DNA from: Salminus brasiliensis
Taxonomy: Eukaryota; Chordata; Actinopteri; Characiformes; Bryconidae
DNA length: 64,000 nucleotides
Direction of reading: 5' to 3'
Assembly: GCF_030463535.1 (NCBI RefSeq)
Contig: NC_132878.1
Location: 28,550,261-28,614,260, forward strand
Positions within the stretch are counted from its first letter, which is position 1; the number at the start of each line of letters is the position of its first letter. The position numbers and the translations under genes were made by a program. Under the pieces are notes generated by a model, which worked only from the letters and a program-made list of their open reading frames with translations, was not told where the DNA came from and did no database searches. This document shows positions 13,901 through 25,744 of the stretch, one piece after another.

Positions 13901-16900
13901 CACACCTGGCAGCTGGACCCACGTGGCTGAGTTTGAGGTGGTAGGAGAGGATTGATGGGTCTTTCTTTACTGCTTCCTGTACACATACATACACATTTCA
14001 TGTTACATCAAACACACCAGTGTATTTGCCTCTCAGATACCTGTGGCATGTTCTCATTAATGGGAAAATTTAAAAAAAGGAATCCCACCAGTACTTGCAA
14101 TGGCTAAAAATTCTTGTGTCACACCACAGAAAATTTCACTCAACAATGTGCTCTCAGATTTTGAGAATGAACAAATATCTATCCCAAAGACAGGAGAAAT
14201 CCTGCCTACCACATGCTAGAACTAGCTCAGCATTTGAATTAGGATTATGATTGGGCAAATGTAGTGATTAGCATAAAAGTAAAAGCACAGAAAGATGGCA
14301 ATACAGTCCTCTGACTGACTGTGTGTGTTAGCATTTCGTCTTCAAAGGTGGGCCTCCCATTCCGAGGTCAGCGCTGCCAGAGTGGGTACGCTATTGATCG
14401 TGGACAAGCATCAAACTTCAGCAAAGTTTACCTTGAAGCCAAATTTCACATTTGAAATGTGTTTGCTCCAGAAGGTGCTGGCGCTCATCGCAGTCAATTC
14501 CAATGGGAGTAATTTCACTTGTGAGAATTCACAGACAATAGCTAGCGTGAGCATTAGCTCTCTGCATGCTTCACGTTTGCGTTATTTGGTACTAAATGAA
14601 TCTTTAAGAGCGCAGGTTTCTCTATACGTGATTTTGGCATTTCTCATTTTCTGCAGGTCAGGAAGTGGTCCTTTCATTGATGCAGTAAACTCTACTGCAG
14701 CCTGCTGATGTGGGTGCATACAGTGACTAATGTTGGAAGGCCAGCTGAGGCTGCATGCGGAGTGCCAAAGATTAGTACACCGGTGCCGATATCTGATGGT
14801 ATAGCACTCCCTTCCGTGCATTATAGCTCAAGTAGACTCTAATTCGCTGTTGTCTATTAGTGTTAGCTAAAGCCAGGGTAACACTATGCGACAGTAACTT
14901 TGATTTTAGCCCCAATTCTCTCATAGTCTCTCGGAGTCTGTGCTGGTTGACTCTAGTCTGCAGATTTTGTCATCATTTGAAGTTGACAGTCGAAGAAAGA
15001 ATCGAGTAGTGTGTGAGGGGCACACATGTTTAGAGGATAAAGTCTCATATCTGAGGCACATTTAGTAGACTTGTTCATCCAGGTTTGCAAACTTTCTCTC
15101 TTACTTGAGTATGTTGCTAAATTCACAATTACAGTATGCTTGTTTTTTCCCCCACCTGTTTTCACAACCCTGACATAAACTTGACTTGGTTATATGCACT
15201 TCTGTCAACGTGAGACGCCCTCCGTACTCAGTCCGGCATGGGACACCACATGAGCAGCATGTATTGATGAGTGATAGGGTATTGACTGAGGGTATTGACT
15301 GAACATACCATGGCTACAAAGTGCAGAAGGTTCATGCCAGGACGGTTAGCTTTAGTATCGGCCAACCTTAGCAGGGAGGAGATCCGAAAGCCTGCTGCGT
15401 TTCCAGCAAACCCACCCTGCACACAGGGGTAGAAGTGAGTGAGTAAGTGAATGAGTAAGTGTAAGTGCATGTAAATGGAAGAGTGCCGTCACTCACAGCA
15501 TTCATATAGTTTCCAGCTTTCAGCACTAAACGCAGGATGAAGTGGAGCTCAACACACCCCATCAGCTCTGAAAGAGAGAGAAATTTAGTTTTACTGCATT
15601 GTTTTGAGCCCAATAAATATATCCTAAGGAGGAGATTTGGTCTAGAATGTCAGGGGGCCAATATCAACCCTACTGGCAACAGCCTGTATATGAACACTTC
15701 CACCGAAAACTAGGTGAACAAGAATCACCATATTCTCATGATAAATCTTTACATACAAAACATAAGACTTTCTTGTTGACCCAGTTGTATGTAGGCCGCT
15801 GTCAACTGATGCCCTCCCCTCACCACCAACCTGAACAAATCTGCTCCCCTGGCTGCTGGTTATTGCATTAGTATGTATTGTGATATTTGAATTGTGGCCT
15901 TATTTATTTTGAGGTTCACAGTCCAGTTGTAAAATGTCGGTGTTATTGCACAAACCTATGAATGGACATGTTCCAGTCTGTCCAATTATTTTATTTATAA
16001 ATACCTTGAAATGAAAGCAGGAAATTTTGGACTTTTATACTTATATACAATTTCTAATCAACTGGGCTGGGGTACCGAACAGCACAATGAACCTCACTTT
16101 GCTGTCAGTAAGTATGTAGATACCTGCTCCTCCAGAACTTGTCCCCATTTGCTGCAGTAATACCTTCTTCTCGTCTGAGAAGGCTTTACTGATGATGACA
16201 TTCAAGAGAAGAGACCATCTGTGAGGTCAGGTGCTAATACAGGGTGATTAGTTCTGCTGCTCCAGCTCATCCTAAATGTAATAGATGGCAGAGAATGCGT
16301 TTCTACTGCTCTACAGCTCAATGCAGGGGGGTGTTATACACCTCTAGTCCACGCTCTCCATTGTGCATGGTGACCTCAGGCTTATGTGCTCATGGTTGCT
16401 GCATAGCGTGCAATTCTATTGGCAAGTGCTATTTTATTGAGACTATATTATACAAGCTGTTTATAACTGATTGCTTGTGGCAGTAATGGGGGCACCTTAA
16501 ATGCTAATTCCTAATGAAAAGAGATGTCTACAAACCTTCTTGGTTTTTCAACTGCAAATGGGATATCATAAAAGCTCCAGGAGGTGTAATGTGTAGGTGT
16601 CCTAATACATTTGTCCATATAGTGTACATAGTGTATGCATTTCAGCACTCACCTGTAGCTGCAGTTACTAGGCAACGAGCAGACGTAGACACAGAGGTCA
16701 CAGCAGAGTCAAAGTCTTCCTGCAGAATCATAGCTTCTAAACGCAGCCTGAAACTTCAGAGAGTTTGAGAAAAGGACAGCGAGAGAGAGGAGAGAGAGTG
16801 AGTCCTCTGAATGTGGGAAAACTGCAGTATGCACTTAACATACAACAGAGAAAAAGACCCCATAGAGAGTGTGGTACAGTGTGTCAACAGCATCAGGTGT

Positions 16901-18542
16901 ATATGTGGCTGGAATAAAAGGAGAAATATGTTGCAGTACCTTGGTATTTCCACTAGGTGGAGTAAGAAGAGATCAACCTCATCCAGCTGACTGCGCTCAC
17001 CTCTGAATGCCCTCAGAAGCTGCTCCTATAGCCACAAAAACAGTGTCAGTATAACACACACACACACACACATACATACATACTTATAAACCATACACAT
17101 ACCTCATCAGAATCAGGTAGTAGTTTGTAGAGTTCATTAAGTTTCTCACTGCCATAACGCTGACCACGCCCCTCTCTTATGTCATTAATGATCTCTCCTA
17201 GAGTACTGTGGGATACAGGAACAAGAAAATATAGAGAGGTAATGGAATTACAGGGATATATTATCCCACCAGACCTTTTACCCAAACCAGTAATCTTACT
17301 CAACCGAACCAGTCACCCATTTAAACCCTTTACTCAACCAGGTATCTTACTCAACCAAACCAGTTACCCATTTAAACCCTTTACTCAACCAGATATCTTA
17401 CTCAACCAAACCAGTTACCCATTTTAACCCTTTACTCAACCAAACCATTCACTCATTTAACCCTTTACTCAACCAGATATCTTACTTAACCAAACCATTC
17501 ACTCATTTAACCCTTTACTCAACCAGGTATCTTACTCAACAAAACCAGTTACAAACTTTAACCCTTTATTTAACCGAATATCTTACTCAACAAAATCATA
17601 CTGTCATACAGTCATACTATTTAACCCTTTAGACAACTAAACCAGCCACCCAAATAAACCCAGATCAATGCTTTACTCAACCAAACCCATATCCAACTGA
17701 ACTAGTCACCCAAATAAATGCTTTATTCAACCAAACCCTTATCCAACCAAACCAATCACCCATGTTAAAACTTTACACAACCACACATTTTACTCAAAGA
17801 CATATTTGTTTAACAAAATTCTTTACCAAACTTGCTTTCCCAGCTGAACCCTTTGCTTTATCAAAGCTTCTTATCCAACAATTCCTTTAATCAATCAAAT
17901 CCCTTAACCAACCAAACATATTGATTCTCCTCTCCGGAACAGGCTGACACACACCTCTTGAAATGATGCAAAAAAATCCCAACTTGCAGACTCCTGTTGC
18001 TCTCCAGAATAGAAATCTAAGAGACAAAGAGAAAGCGAGAGGGTCATCAGATAGACAGAATAAACAGAAACGCTTTACTGGACCAGCCCTGGCCCAGTTC
18101 CCTGCTCTAACCTACCTCAGTCAGCTCAGGTAGGTTAGGTAGGTTAAGTAAGGGGGGGTCATCTGAATCAGCTGTGAGTATCTGTAAGAGCAGGGAAAAT
18201 ACATACCTTATCCAGTGTGTTCCGTCGAGGCGTGTTTGTGTTTATGTGTTTATCTTGGCCATGTTGACGTCTAACCCTGGGCTCTTTGACCTGGCGACCC
18301 TGGCACTGTCCAAAAAGCTCGTCCAGTGATGTAAAGTCGATTAAAAACTCGTCTGATTTGGTCCAGATGCTGCGTCGGCCCTCCACTCGCTCCCGAGGAA
18401 TGCGCTCCCAGAACACGCTACGTAGCCGACCAAAACCGGATGTGGAACGGGAACTGGAACTCAGTGAGATTGGGGGTAGTGGTGGGGGCGGTGGAGGAGG
18501 GGGTGGAATAACAGCTGGAACCACTGGAATAGGTTGCGTCAT
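10940..18542 (-). CDS. FH2-domain formin of the FHDC/inverted formin type
   Basis: Formins nucleate and elongate unbranched actin filaments; the FHDC1 subfamily also binds microtubules through its tail. Coding exons in order: 18207-18542, 17955-18016, 17103-17205, 16940-17025, 16653-16747, 15497-15567, 15309-15416, 13906-13976, 13693-13810, 13181-13348, 12119-12351, 10940-12017. They total 2529 nt in unbroken phase, giving 842 aa. The N-terminus has one short FH1-like tract (nine prolines, LPP, about residues 13-24). An FH2 domain follows (about 35-430), with lasso tryptophans in [17 protein letters not shown], then FLHHFK, the signature KAGNYMNA, and [10 protein letters not shown]. The tail holds a very Lys/Glu/Arg-rich segment (about 700-774) and a basic Ser/Arg/Pro end. 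An N-terminal FH2 with no GBD/DID region is the inverted-formin arrangement. Fish have several FHDC paralogues, so no symbol is given. An in-frame TAG just upstream of the ATG supports the start. Confidence 0.88.
11110..11330 (-). repeat. Low-complexity Lys/Glu/Arg-rich coding tract in the formin tail
   Basis: On the plus strand this is nearly pure CT-rich sequence. Read on the minus strand in the formin frame it encodes about 70 residues, mostly K, E and R (for example [18 protein letters not shown]), likely a charged helix or coiled coil. The plus-strand open frames here are shadows of this tract. Confidence 0.85.
12496..12873. mobile_element. MITE with CACTATAT termini and TA target duplication (formin intron 10)
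   Basis: It begins CACTATATGG and ends with the inverted TATATAGTG, flanked on both sides by TA (12494-12495 and 12874-12875), as expected for Tc1/mariner-type insertion. No coding capacity. The interior matches a second copy at about 16240-16624 (the 'ctccacagctcagtgctggggg' type segment). It lies between formin coding exons 10 and 11. Confidence 0.75.
14000..15308. other. Formin intron 7 with no recognised feature
   Basis: This 1.9-kb intron (15308 to 13977) contains unique-looking sequence, including a more GC-balanced stretch at 14330-14820. Its open frames show no family similarity I recognise. It may include old transposon remnants, but I found no termini. Confidence 0.4.
16240..16624. 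mobile_element. Truncated copy of the CACTATAT MITE (formin intron 5)
   Basis: The right end reads TTGTCCATATAGTG followed by TA, the same terminus as the element at 12496-12873. The interior shares the 'acagctcaatgcaggggg' and 'cctctag' segments. I could not find an intact left terminus, so it looks 5' truncated or eroded. Its end is 26 nt from the formin donor at 16651-16652. Confidence 0.65.
17276..17800. repeat. About 51-bp tandem repeat in formin intron 2
   Basis: TACTCAACC recurs at 17331 and 17382 (51-bp step), within units containing 'accagttacccatttaaaccc' type segments. It becomes degenerate to the right and fades near 17900. It sits about 70 nt upstream of the exon 3 acceptor in the gene's direction. 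Confidence 0.8.
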
Positions 18543-18656
18543 GACAATTGTGTGTTTGTACTAATGATGGCGATGACGACGATGATGATGATTAAGGCCC
18601 CATGAGGATGATGCTCTGAAGAATTTCCTCATTCTTTACTGGCTGTTTGAATCTGC
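18543..18656 (-). other. Candidate 5'UTR part of the first coding exon of the formin
   Basis: A pyrimidine-rich TTGTTTTCAG acceptor on the minus strand ends at 18657, leaving about 114 nt of leader before the ATG at 18542. The leader includes a four-codon upstream ORF (ATG GGG CCT TAA) that could lower translation. Inferred from splice consensus. Confidence 0.45.
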
Positions 18657-21600
18657 CTGAAAACAATAGTCAATCAACACCAGAAAAGGTTAGTTTAGTC
18701 ACCCCACCCACCCAAAAGGTGAGAAGAATGTCCAACCAGTCAGCACTGGAACTGTGACGTTAATGTAGCTAACAAGTAACGGGAGCTACAAGACTAATGT
18801 AGCTCACAAATAATGGAAGCATGTAGCGTCCCAATTACCACTGGAACTGTGACGCTAATGTAGTTAACAAGTAATGGAAGCATATTACCAATTAGTATTG
18901 TAGCTACAAGGCTAATTTAGCTAACATGCAATAAAAGCATATGCCCCACCAATTAGGCTATGAGTCTAATGTGGCTAACCGTCAGTGAAAGCTTATATGA
19001 CTAGAAGTATGTTGCTTATACCATTACCAGACAAAGGCAACGCCACTGGGCCAGAACATACCTGGAGAACGCAAACTGCTAATTCTGTTACATCAGCTCA
19101 CAAAGCAATGTTCAACTCAGACTGGGAGCTTTGGCTTCACATAACCTGTTTACAACTGTCTCTATTAATCTAAGTTCACTCTTAGGTTTAGGTTGTGGCA
19201 TCGAATGGTTCGAATGACAGCACCAACTCTTAGACAGTTCCTGCATCCTCTTCCTGCACTGCTGTTTTCAGTTTAGACCTTTTCCAAAGAGCCCATTCCC
19301 ATCATATACAATAGAGTATTAGCTAACTGCGCTGACTTTTCTACTGTAAACTTAGCAGTCTGCAAATCTGTAAGCTTGCACTGAGAAAGCATTCTTGCTG
19401 TTGGGGTTTGTTAGATTTATGTTTGTCAAATCTGTTTCCTTGGAATTTGTAGCCTACTTTTTTTGTATTCCCAGTGGAGCAATCATCTACAAGTTTCCAT
19501 CACTGGTCGCACATTTGATCCCCAGCTATAGCACAGCCATCTAAGGCATAACCGGCCTTGCACTCTCTGGGTCGGAAGGATCATCAACCAGCTTTGACAT
19601 ATTGGTCAACCAGCTTGGTCATGCTAATCAACATGTTTGACCAGCTTGACCAACCTGAGCTGGCCAGACAGAGGTTTGGTGTTTCCATTGTTGTTTTAGT
19701 ACACTAAGCCATGTTAAGCTTTCTTTTTTTAAATGAAGCATTTAAGCATGGCCTCAGAGTTCCCTGGACAAGGTTAGGTCAATTGTCATGGAAACAGACA
19801 CTGTCCTGCCTAATGACTGACAATCTCAGATAAGAGGACTATGTGTAAACAAGGCTACTCAATCTAAAGGCTTAGATCATCTAATCACTCACTATCGGCT
19901 GCTTTGAATGGGGATTCAATGTTGAAGCAATCTCAATCAATCGGTTCAGAGTCTCAGAAAACCTTGTTTCTCCATCACTACACATCAGACATACACAGAC
20001 ACACACAGATGCTCTAATAGCTGGGAAAGCTTAGTTTGGAGATAAGACATGCATTCTTCATTGAGTTAAGTGCAGAAGTGTGTAGTTTTATATGCTTCAC
20101 TGTGAAACAGCTTCAGGGATTTAGCCTATAGGTGTAGTGTGGGAATAACGGTCAATTTGGACAAAACTGAGAAGATCAGCTGAATTTGCATGAATTCTCA
20201 TGATCGCAAGATCCCAATTTTCTTGGTTTGACTGTAAGTGCAGTAATCTGGCCATCATCATACAGCCATTGGGAATCCCCTATAACAGTGATGAAGAAAT
20301 CCTGTCCGCTAGCTTAGCCACTGATGCAGAGGTTAACAAATACAGATGTGATATTTGGGTTCCTAGCCGCAACATTAGCTTCTGCATTTGCCAACGACAG
20401 GCAAAACAACATTTAAAACAGCCCATCCCTGAGTATCCTCCCTGATTTTAAAAAGCACCTCTTAACCTTCGGGTTACGTCATAGAAGGGGGCTTTCCTAG
20501 TCTTTACGATAAGATAAGATAGAACGTTATTGATCCCGAAGGAAATTGCAGTGTCACAGTACTGTACATATTGCACACAAGAACAGATATACATTATCAG
20601 AATAAATAAGACGAAAGTTACAGAAGAGCTATAAACAATAGTATATATAATAGCAGTATATGTATTATTGCACTATATTGATATGAGGTAGTAAGACTAT
20701 AAACAGGGACATTTTTCTCTAGATATCCTGCAACGCTGCTCACACCATGTTAACATTTTGGCTGCCATGCTTCTTTAAGTGTGATATCTTTGCATATTCC
20801 CAGAGCATCACTATTTTTGTCTATTTTTGTTACAGATCACTTCCAAGATGGCCTGTCCTGACCCAACACTCTCAGCATACTCTGTGAAAACATGCCCTAA
20901 GATTTAAGTCACTTTTTCTACCGAGTGTGAAACATTAGCAATCCTAGTAGCATTATTAAGCAAAGTGCTAAACTAATCACAAATATTAAAACGATCATAG
21001 CTAACTGGCTAACAGCTAACACCACAGAGTCTGTTCGATTGGGGCTAATCGATCCTTCTTAGCCACGATTCAGGATAATAAACACTCAAGTATAAGTAGA
21101 TACAGAGTTATGTAAAGTAAATAATCAAACTGAATGGATGAATCTCTGTATTAATAAAATGTGAGCAGGCTACTCTCTCTCTCTCAACACACGACGGCCT
21201 GACCCATAGCTATCTTCTGAAATGCAAGCGATTTCACTTCTACTTCAGAACATCAGTGGGAAAAATAAGCTACTAGTTCCATTTTAGTCTTTAAAGCAAC
21301 ATTATGGGAGAATTTGCATATCTTGCTCCTGGGCTCGGCGCCACCACTACAGGACACGCTTTACACATGCACATTTCTAGATGGGCTAAGAGATGCAGAA
21401 CGGTCATTAAAAGTGAAAGAAGCATGTGGGCTGTCGTGTGGTTCAGTAATATTACAGGATTTCACTCAAAGGTGACAGTGTTATGCAGCGCTACACAGTT
21501 CTGTAGGCTTTTTCTCACGGCCTGCTTCACCACAGATACCGATCCGAGCCGGGGTAGCAACATAGAGACGCTACTCGGCTTATTACAGGTCAGTGGAGCA

Positions 21601-22229
21601 GCACAGTGATTTTGAAGCTGTTGTTATGGTATGGTAAAAAAATAAAAAATAAAAAAAATAAAACTACATAGTGTTGCTTTAATAGTTAGCTCGGTTTGGT
21701 TGGTGTAGGGTGGTGGAAACAAATCTGGCCTCTTAATGGCAGCCTGCCAGGTTCAGTTCCCTGACCATGCAAACCCACCGCATTATACCAGACTCCTAAC
21801 CCTGCAGCCGCCTGCCTGTGTCACAAGCTTTAGATGCAAGTCTCTCTGGATGAGAGAGTCAGCTGAATCCATTCAGTGTGAAGCTTTAGCTTTTTATTAC
21901 TAACGGGCTTAGACACCCTCTTCCTGCCGGCTAAAGAAGAAAAAACACCTGTTTAAGTTTGTTTCACACGTTTTCTGATTAAGCGTTTGGAAATGAAGAC
22001 TACTGTGTGTAGTTTTGAATCTAACAAGTTCCAACAAACAGAGACGGATAAATCACAAATCCCTGAAAAGGCTTTCATTAAAATGTCCTAAGAGGTTCCT
22101 CTGCGTCTGTGGGGAACCTGAGGCACTGCAAAAGTGTTTGGACCCCAACCTGCGTCACTCTGTGCTGTTTCTGTAGTGTCTCCTGAATTGCGGTGACGCT
22201 GTGACCGGAGTGGCGGCGAGCTCACTTAC
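18657..22229 (-). other. Probable first intron of the formin gene
   Basis: No coding sequence recognised. It holds short degenerate repeats of 'ctaatgtagctaacaagtaatgg' type (18740-18980), a 'ccagctt-gacc' motif cluster (19580-19680) related to the larger array at 47090-47770, and a dispersed-repeat fragment with TTATTGATCCCGAAGG near 20528. Confidence 0.45.
20505..20600. mobile_element. Dispersed repeat fragment (probable retroposon tail)
   Basis: The string 'gataagatagaacgttattg' runs into 'atcccgaaggaaattgcagtg'. This is a common 3'-end signature of dispersed retroposons in fish genomes, recalled from memory. I cannot name the family or define its limits. Confidence 0.35.
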
Positions 22230-22400
22230 CTACCCGCTCCTCTCCCAGACACACTCCCGTGCTCGCGCTGTAACTCCCGTGCTCGCGCTGTAACTCTGAT
22301 GCACGCTCACGCGGGCTGTGCCTGGTCTCCTACATGTCTGAACATTCACTCAGCAAACACAGCATTATCACCCACCCGCTCAGCAGCACGAGGGAGGGGA
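22230..22400 (-). promoter_or_regulatory. Candidate noncoding exon 1 and promoter of the formin gene
   Basis: A locally GC/CpG-rich segment on the minus strand ends in a consensus donor (GGTAG then GTAAGTGAG, cut before 22229). It contains a perfect short tandem duplication of 'ctcgcgctgtaactcccgtg' around 22261-22293. It has no coding frame of note. Confidence 0.45.
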
Positions 22401-22489
22401 AGCGTGGACTCAATATCTGTCTGAACACTTTTCTCTCTCTCTCTCTCTCTCTCGGTCTCTGTGTGTGTCTCTGTGTGTAGTGTAAACGT

Positions 22490-25240
22490 AGTATATATGT
22501 GTGCAGTATAGATGTAGTGTGGATGTATGCAGAATAGTAGTATAGTATAGATGTGTGTAGTGTAGATGTAGTATAGAAGGAAGTGTGCAGAATAGATGTT
22601 GCATGGATGTACGTGGCGTAGATGTGTGTGGTGTGGATATAGTATATATGTTTGTGGTGTAGATGTGGTATAGATGTGTTTGGTGTAGATGTGGTATAGA
22701 TGTGTTTGGTGTAGATGTGGTATAAATGTGTTTGGTGTGGATGTGGTATAGATGTGTTTGGTGTGGATGTGGTATAGATGTGTTTGGTGTAGATGTGGTA
22801 TAGATGTGTTTGGTGTAGATGTGGTATAGATGTGTTTGATGTAGATGTGGTATAGATGTGTTTGGTGTAGATGTGGTATAAATGTGTTTGGTGTAGATGT
22901 GGTATAGATGTGTTTGGTGTGGATGTGGTATAGATGTGTTTGGTGTAGATGTGGTATAGATGTGTTTGGTGTAGATGTGGTATAGATGTGTTTGATGTAG
23001 ATGTGGTATAGATGTGTTTGGTGTAGATGTGGTATAAATGTGTGTAGTGTAGATGTAGTATAGAAGGAAGTGTGCAGAATAGATGTGTGTAGTGTAGATG
23101 TAGTATAGATGTAGTATAGAAGGAAGTGTGCAGAATAGATGTTGCATGGATGTACGTGGCGTAGATGTGTGTGGTGTGGATATAGTATATATGTTTGTGG
23201 TGTAGATGTGGTATAGATGCGTTTGGTGTAGATGTGGTATAGATGTGTTTGGTGTAGATGTGGTATAAATGTGTTTGGTGTAGATGTGGTATAAATGTGT
23301 TTGGTGTAGATGTGGTATAGATGTGTTTGGTGTAGATGTGGTATAAATGTGTTTGGTGTGGATGTGGTATAGATGTGTTTGGTGTAGATGTGGTATAGAT
23401 GTGTTTGGTGTAGATGTGGTATAAATGTGTTTGGTGTAGATGTGGTATAAATGTGTTTGGTGTAGATGTGGTATAGATGTGTTTGGTGTGGATGTGGTAT
23501 AGATGTGGATGTGGTATAGATGTGTTTGGTGTGGATGTGGTATAGATGTGTTTGGTGTAGATGTGGTATAAATGTGTTTGGTGTAGATGTGGTATAAATG
23601 TGTTTGGTGTAGATGTGGTATAGATGTGTTTGGTGTGGATGTGGTATAGATGTGTTTGGTGTAGATGTGGTATAGATGTGTTTGGTGTAGATGTGGTATA
23701 AATGTGTTTGGTGTAGATGTGGTATAGATGTGTTTTTGTTGTGGATGTGGTATAGATGTGTTTGGTGTAGATGTGGTATAAATGTGTTTGGTGTAGATGT
23801 GGTATAGATGTGTTTGGTGTAGATGTGGTATAGATGTGTTTGGTGTAGATGTGGTATAGATGTGTTTGGTGTAGATGTGGTATAAATGTGTTTGGTGTGG
23901 ATGTGGTATAGATGTGTTTGGTGTAGATGTGGTATAGATGTGTTTGGTGTAGATGTGGTATAGATGTGTTTGGTGTAGATGTGGTATAAATGTGTTTGGT
24001 GTGGATGTGGTATAGATGTGTTTGGTGTAGATGTGGTATAGATGTGTTTGGTGTAGATGTGGTATAGATGTGTTTGGTGTAGATGTGGTATAAATGTGTT
24101 TGGTGTAGATGTGGTATAGATGTGTTTGGTGTAGATGTGGTATAAATGTGTTTGGTGTAGATGTGGTATAGATGTGTTTGGTGTAGATGTGGTATAAATG
24201 TGTTTGGTGTAGATGTGGTATAGATGTGTTTGGTGTAGATGTGGTATAAATGTGTTTGGTGTGGATGTGGTATAGATGTGTTTGGTGTAGATGTGATATA
24301 GATGTGTTTGGTGTGGATGTGGTATAAATGTGTTTGGTGTGGATGTGGTATAGATGTGTTTGGTGTAGATGTGGTATAGATGTGTTTGGTGTAGATGTGG
24401 TATAAATGTGTTTGGTGTAGATGTGGTATAAATGTGTTTGGTGTAGATGTGGTATAGATGTGTTTGGTGTAGATGTGGTATAAATGTGTTTGATGTAGAT
24501 GTGGTATAGATGTGTTTGGTGTAGATGTGGTATAGATGTGTTTGGTGTGGATGTGGTATAGATGTGTTTGGTGTAGATGTGGTATAGATGTGTTTGGTGT
24601 AGATGTGGTATAAATGTGTTTGGTGTGGATGTGGTATAGATGTGTTTGGTGTAGATGTGGTATAGATGTGTTTGATGTAGATGTGGTATAGATGTGTTTG
24701 GTGTAGATGTGGTATAGATGTGTTTGGTGTAGATGTGGTATAAATGTGTTTGGTGTGGATGTGGTATAGATGTGTTTGGTGTAGATGTGGTATAGATGTG
24801 TTTGGTGTAGATGTGGTATAAATGTGTTTGGTGTAGATGTGGTATAGATGTGTTTGGTGTGGATGTGGTATAGATGTGTTTGGTGTAGATGTGGTATAGA
24901 TGTGTTTGGTGTAGATGTGGTATAGATGTGTTTGGTGTAGATGTGGTATAAATGTGTTTGGTGTGGATGTGGTATAGATGTGTTTGGTGTAGATGTGGTA
25001 TAGATGTGTTTGGTGTAGATGTGGTATAGATGTGTTTGGTGTGGATGTGGTATAAATGTGTTTGGTGTGGATGTGGTATAGATGTGTTTGGTGTAGATGT
25101 GGTATAAATGTGTTTGGTGTAGATGTGGTATAGATGTGTTTGATGTAGATGTGGTATAAATGTGTTTGGTGTAGATGTGGTATAGATGTGTTGGTGTAGA
25201 TGTGGTATAGATGTGTGTAGCATGAATCTGTATATGTGTA
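22490..25240. repeat. 2.75-kb minisatellite, 26-bp unit, about 100 copies
   Basis: The 26-bp unit has the core TGTTTGGTGTAGATGTGG followed by TATAGATG. Two positions vary as nearly binary states (tatAGatg/tatAAatg and gtgtAGatg/gtgtGGatg). Because 26 is not a multiple of 3 and the unit lacks minus-strand stops, minus-strand frames of more than 900 codons stay open; they are artefacts. An interrupting block (AAGGAAGTGTGCAGAATAG and what follows) occurs at 22577 and again at 23120, marking a 543-bp higher-order duplication. Confidence 0.97.
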
Positions 25241-25278
25241 ATATAGATGCAGTATAGGTGTGTGTAGTATAGATAATA

Positions 25279-25652
<374 letters not shown>

Positions 25653-25744
25653 TAGAAAGTGTATGTGTTCCCTGATTAATTCTAATAATCATACTTTTAT
25701 ATAACTAATAATGACTAATACTGCTTTTACTATATGTACAATGT

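Noticed and set aside
14325-14708. 127-codon plus-strand frame in formin intron 7
   Set aside because: No recognisable domain, no splice context and no supporting neighbours; probably chance or an old repeat remnant.
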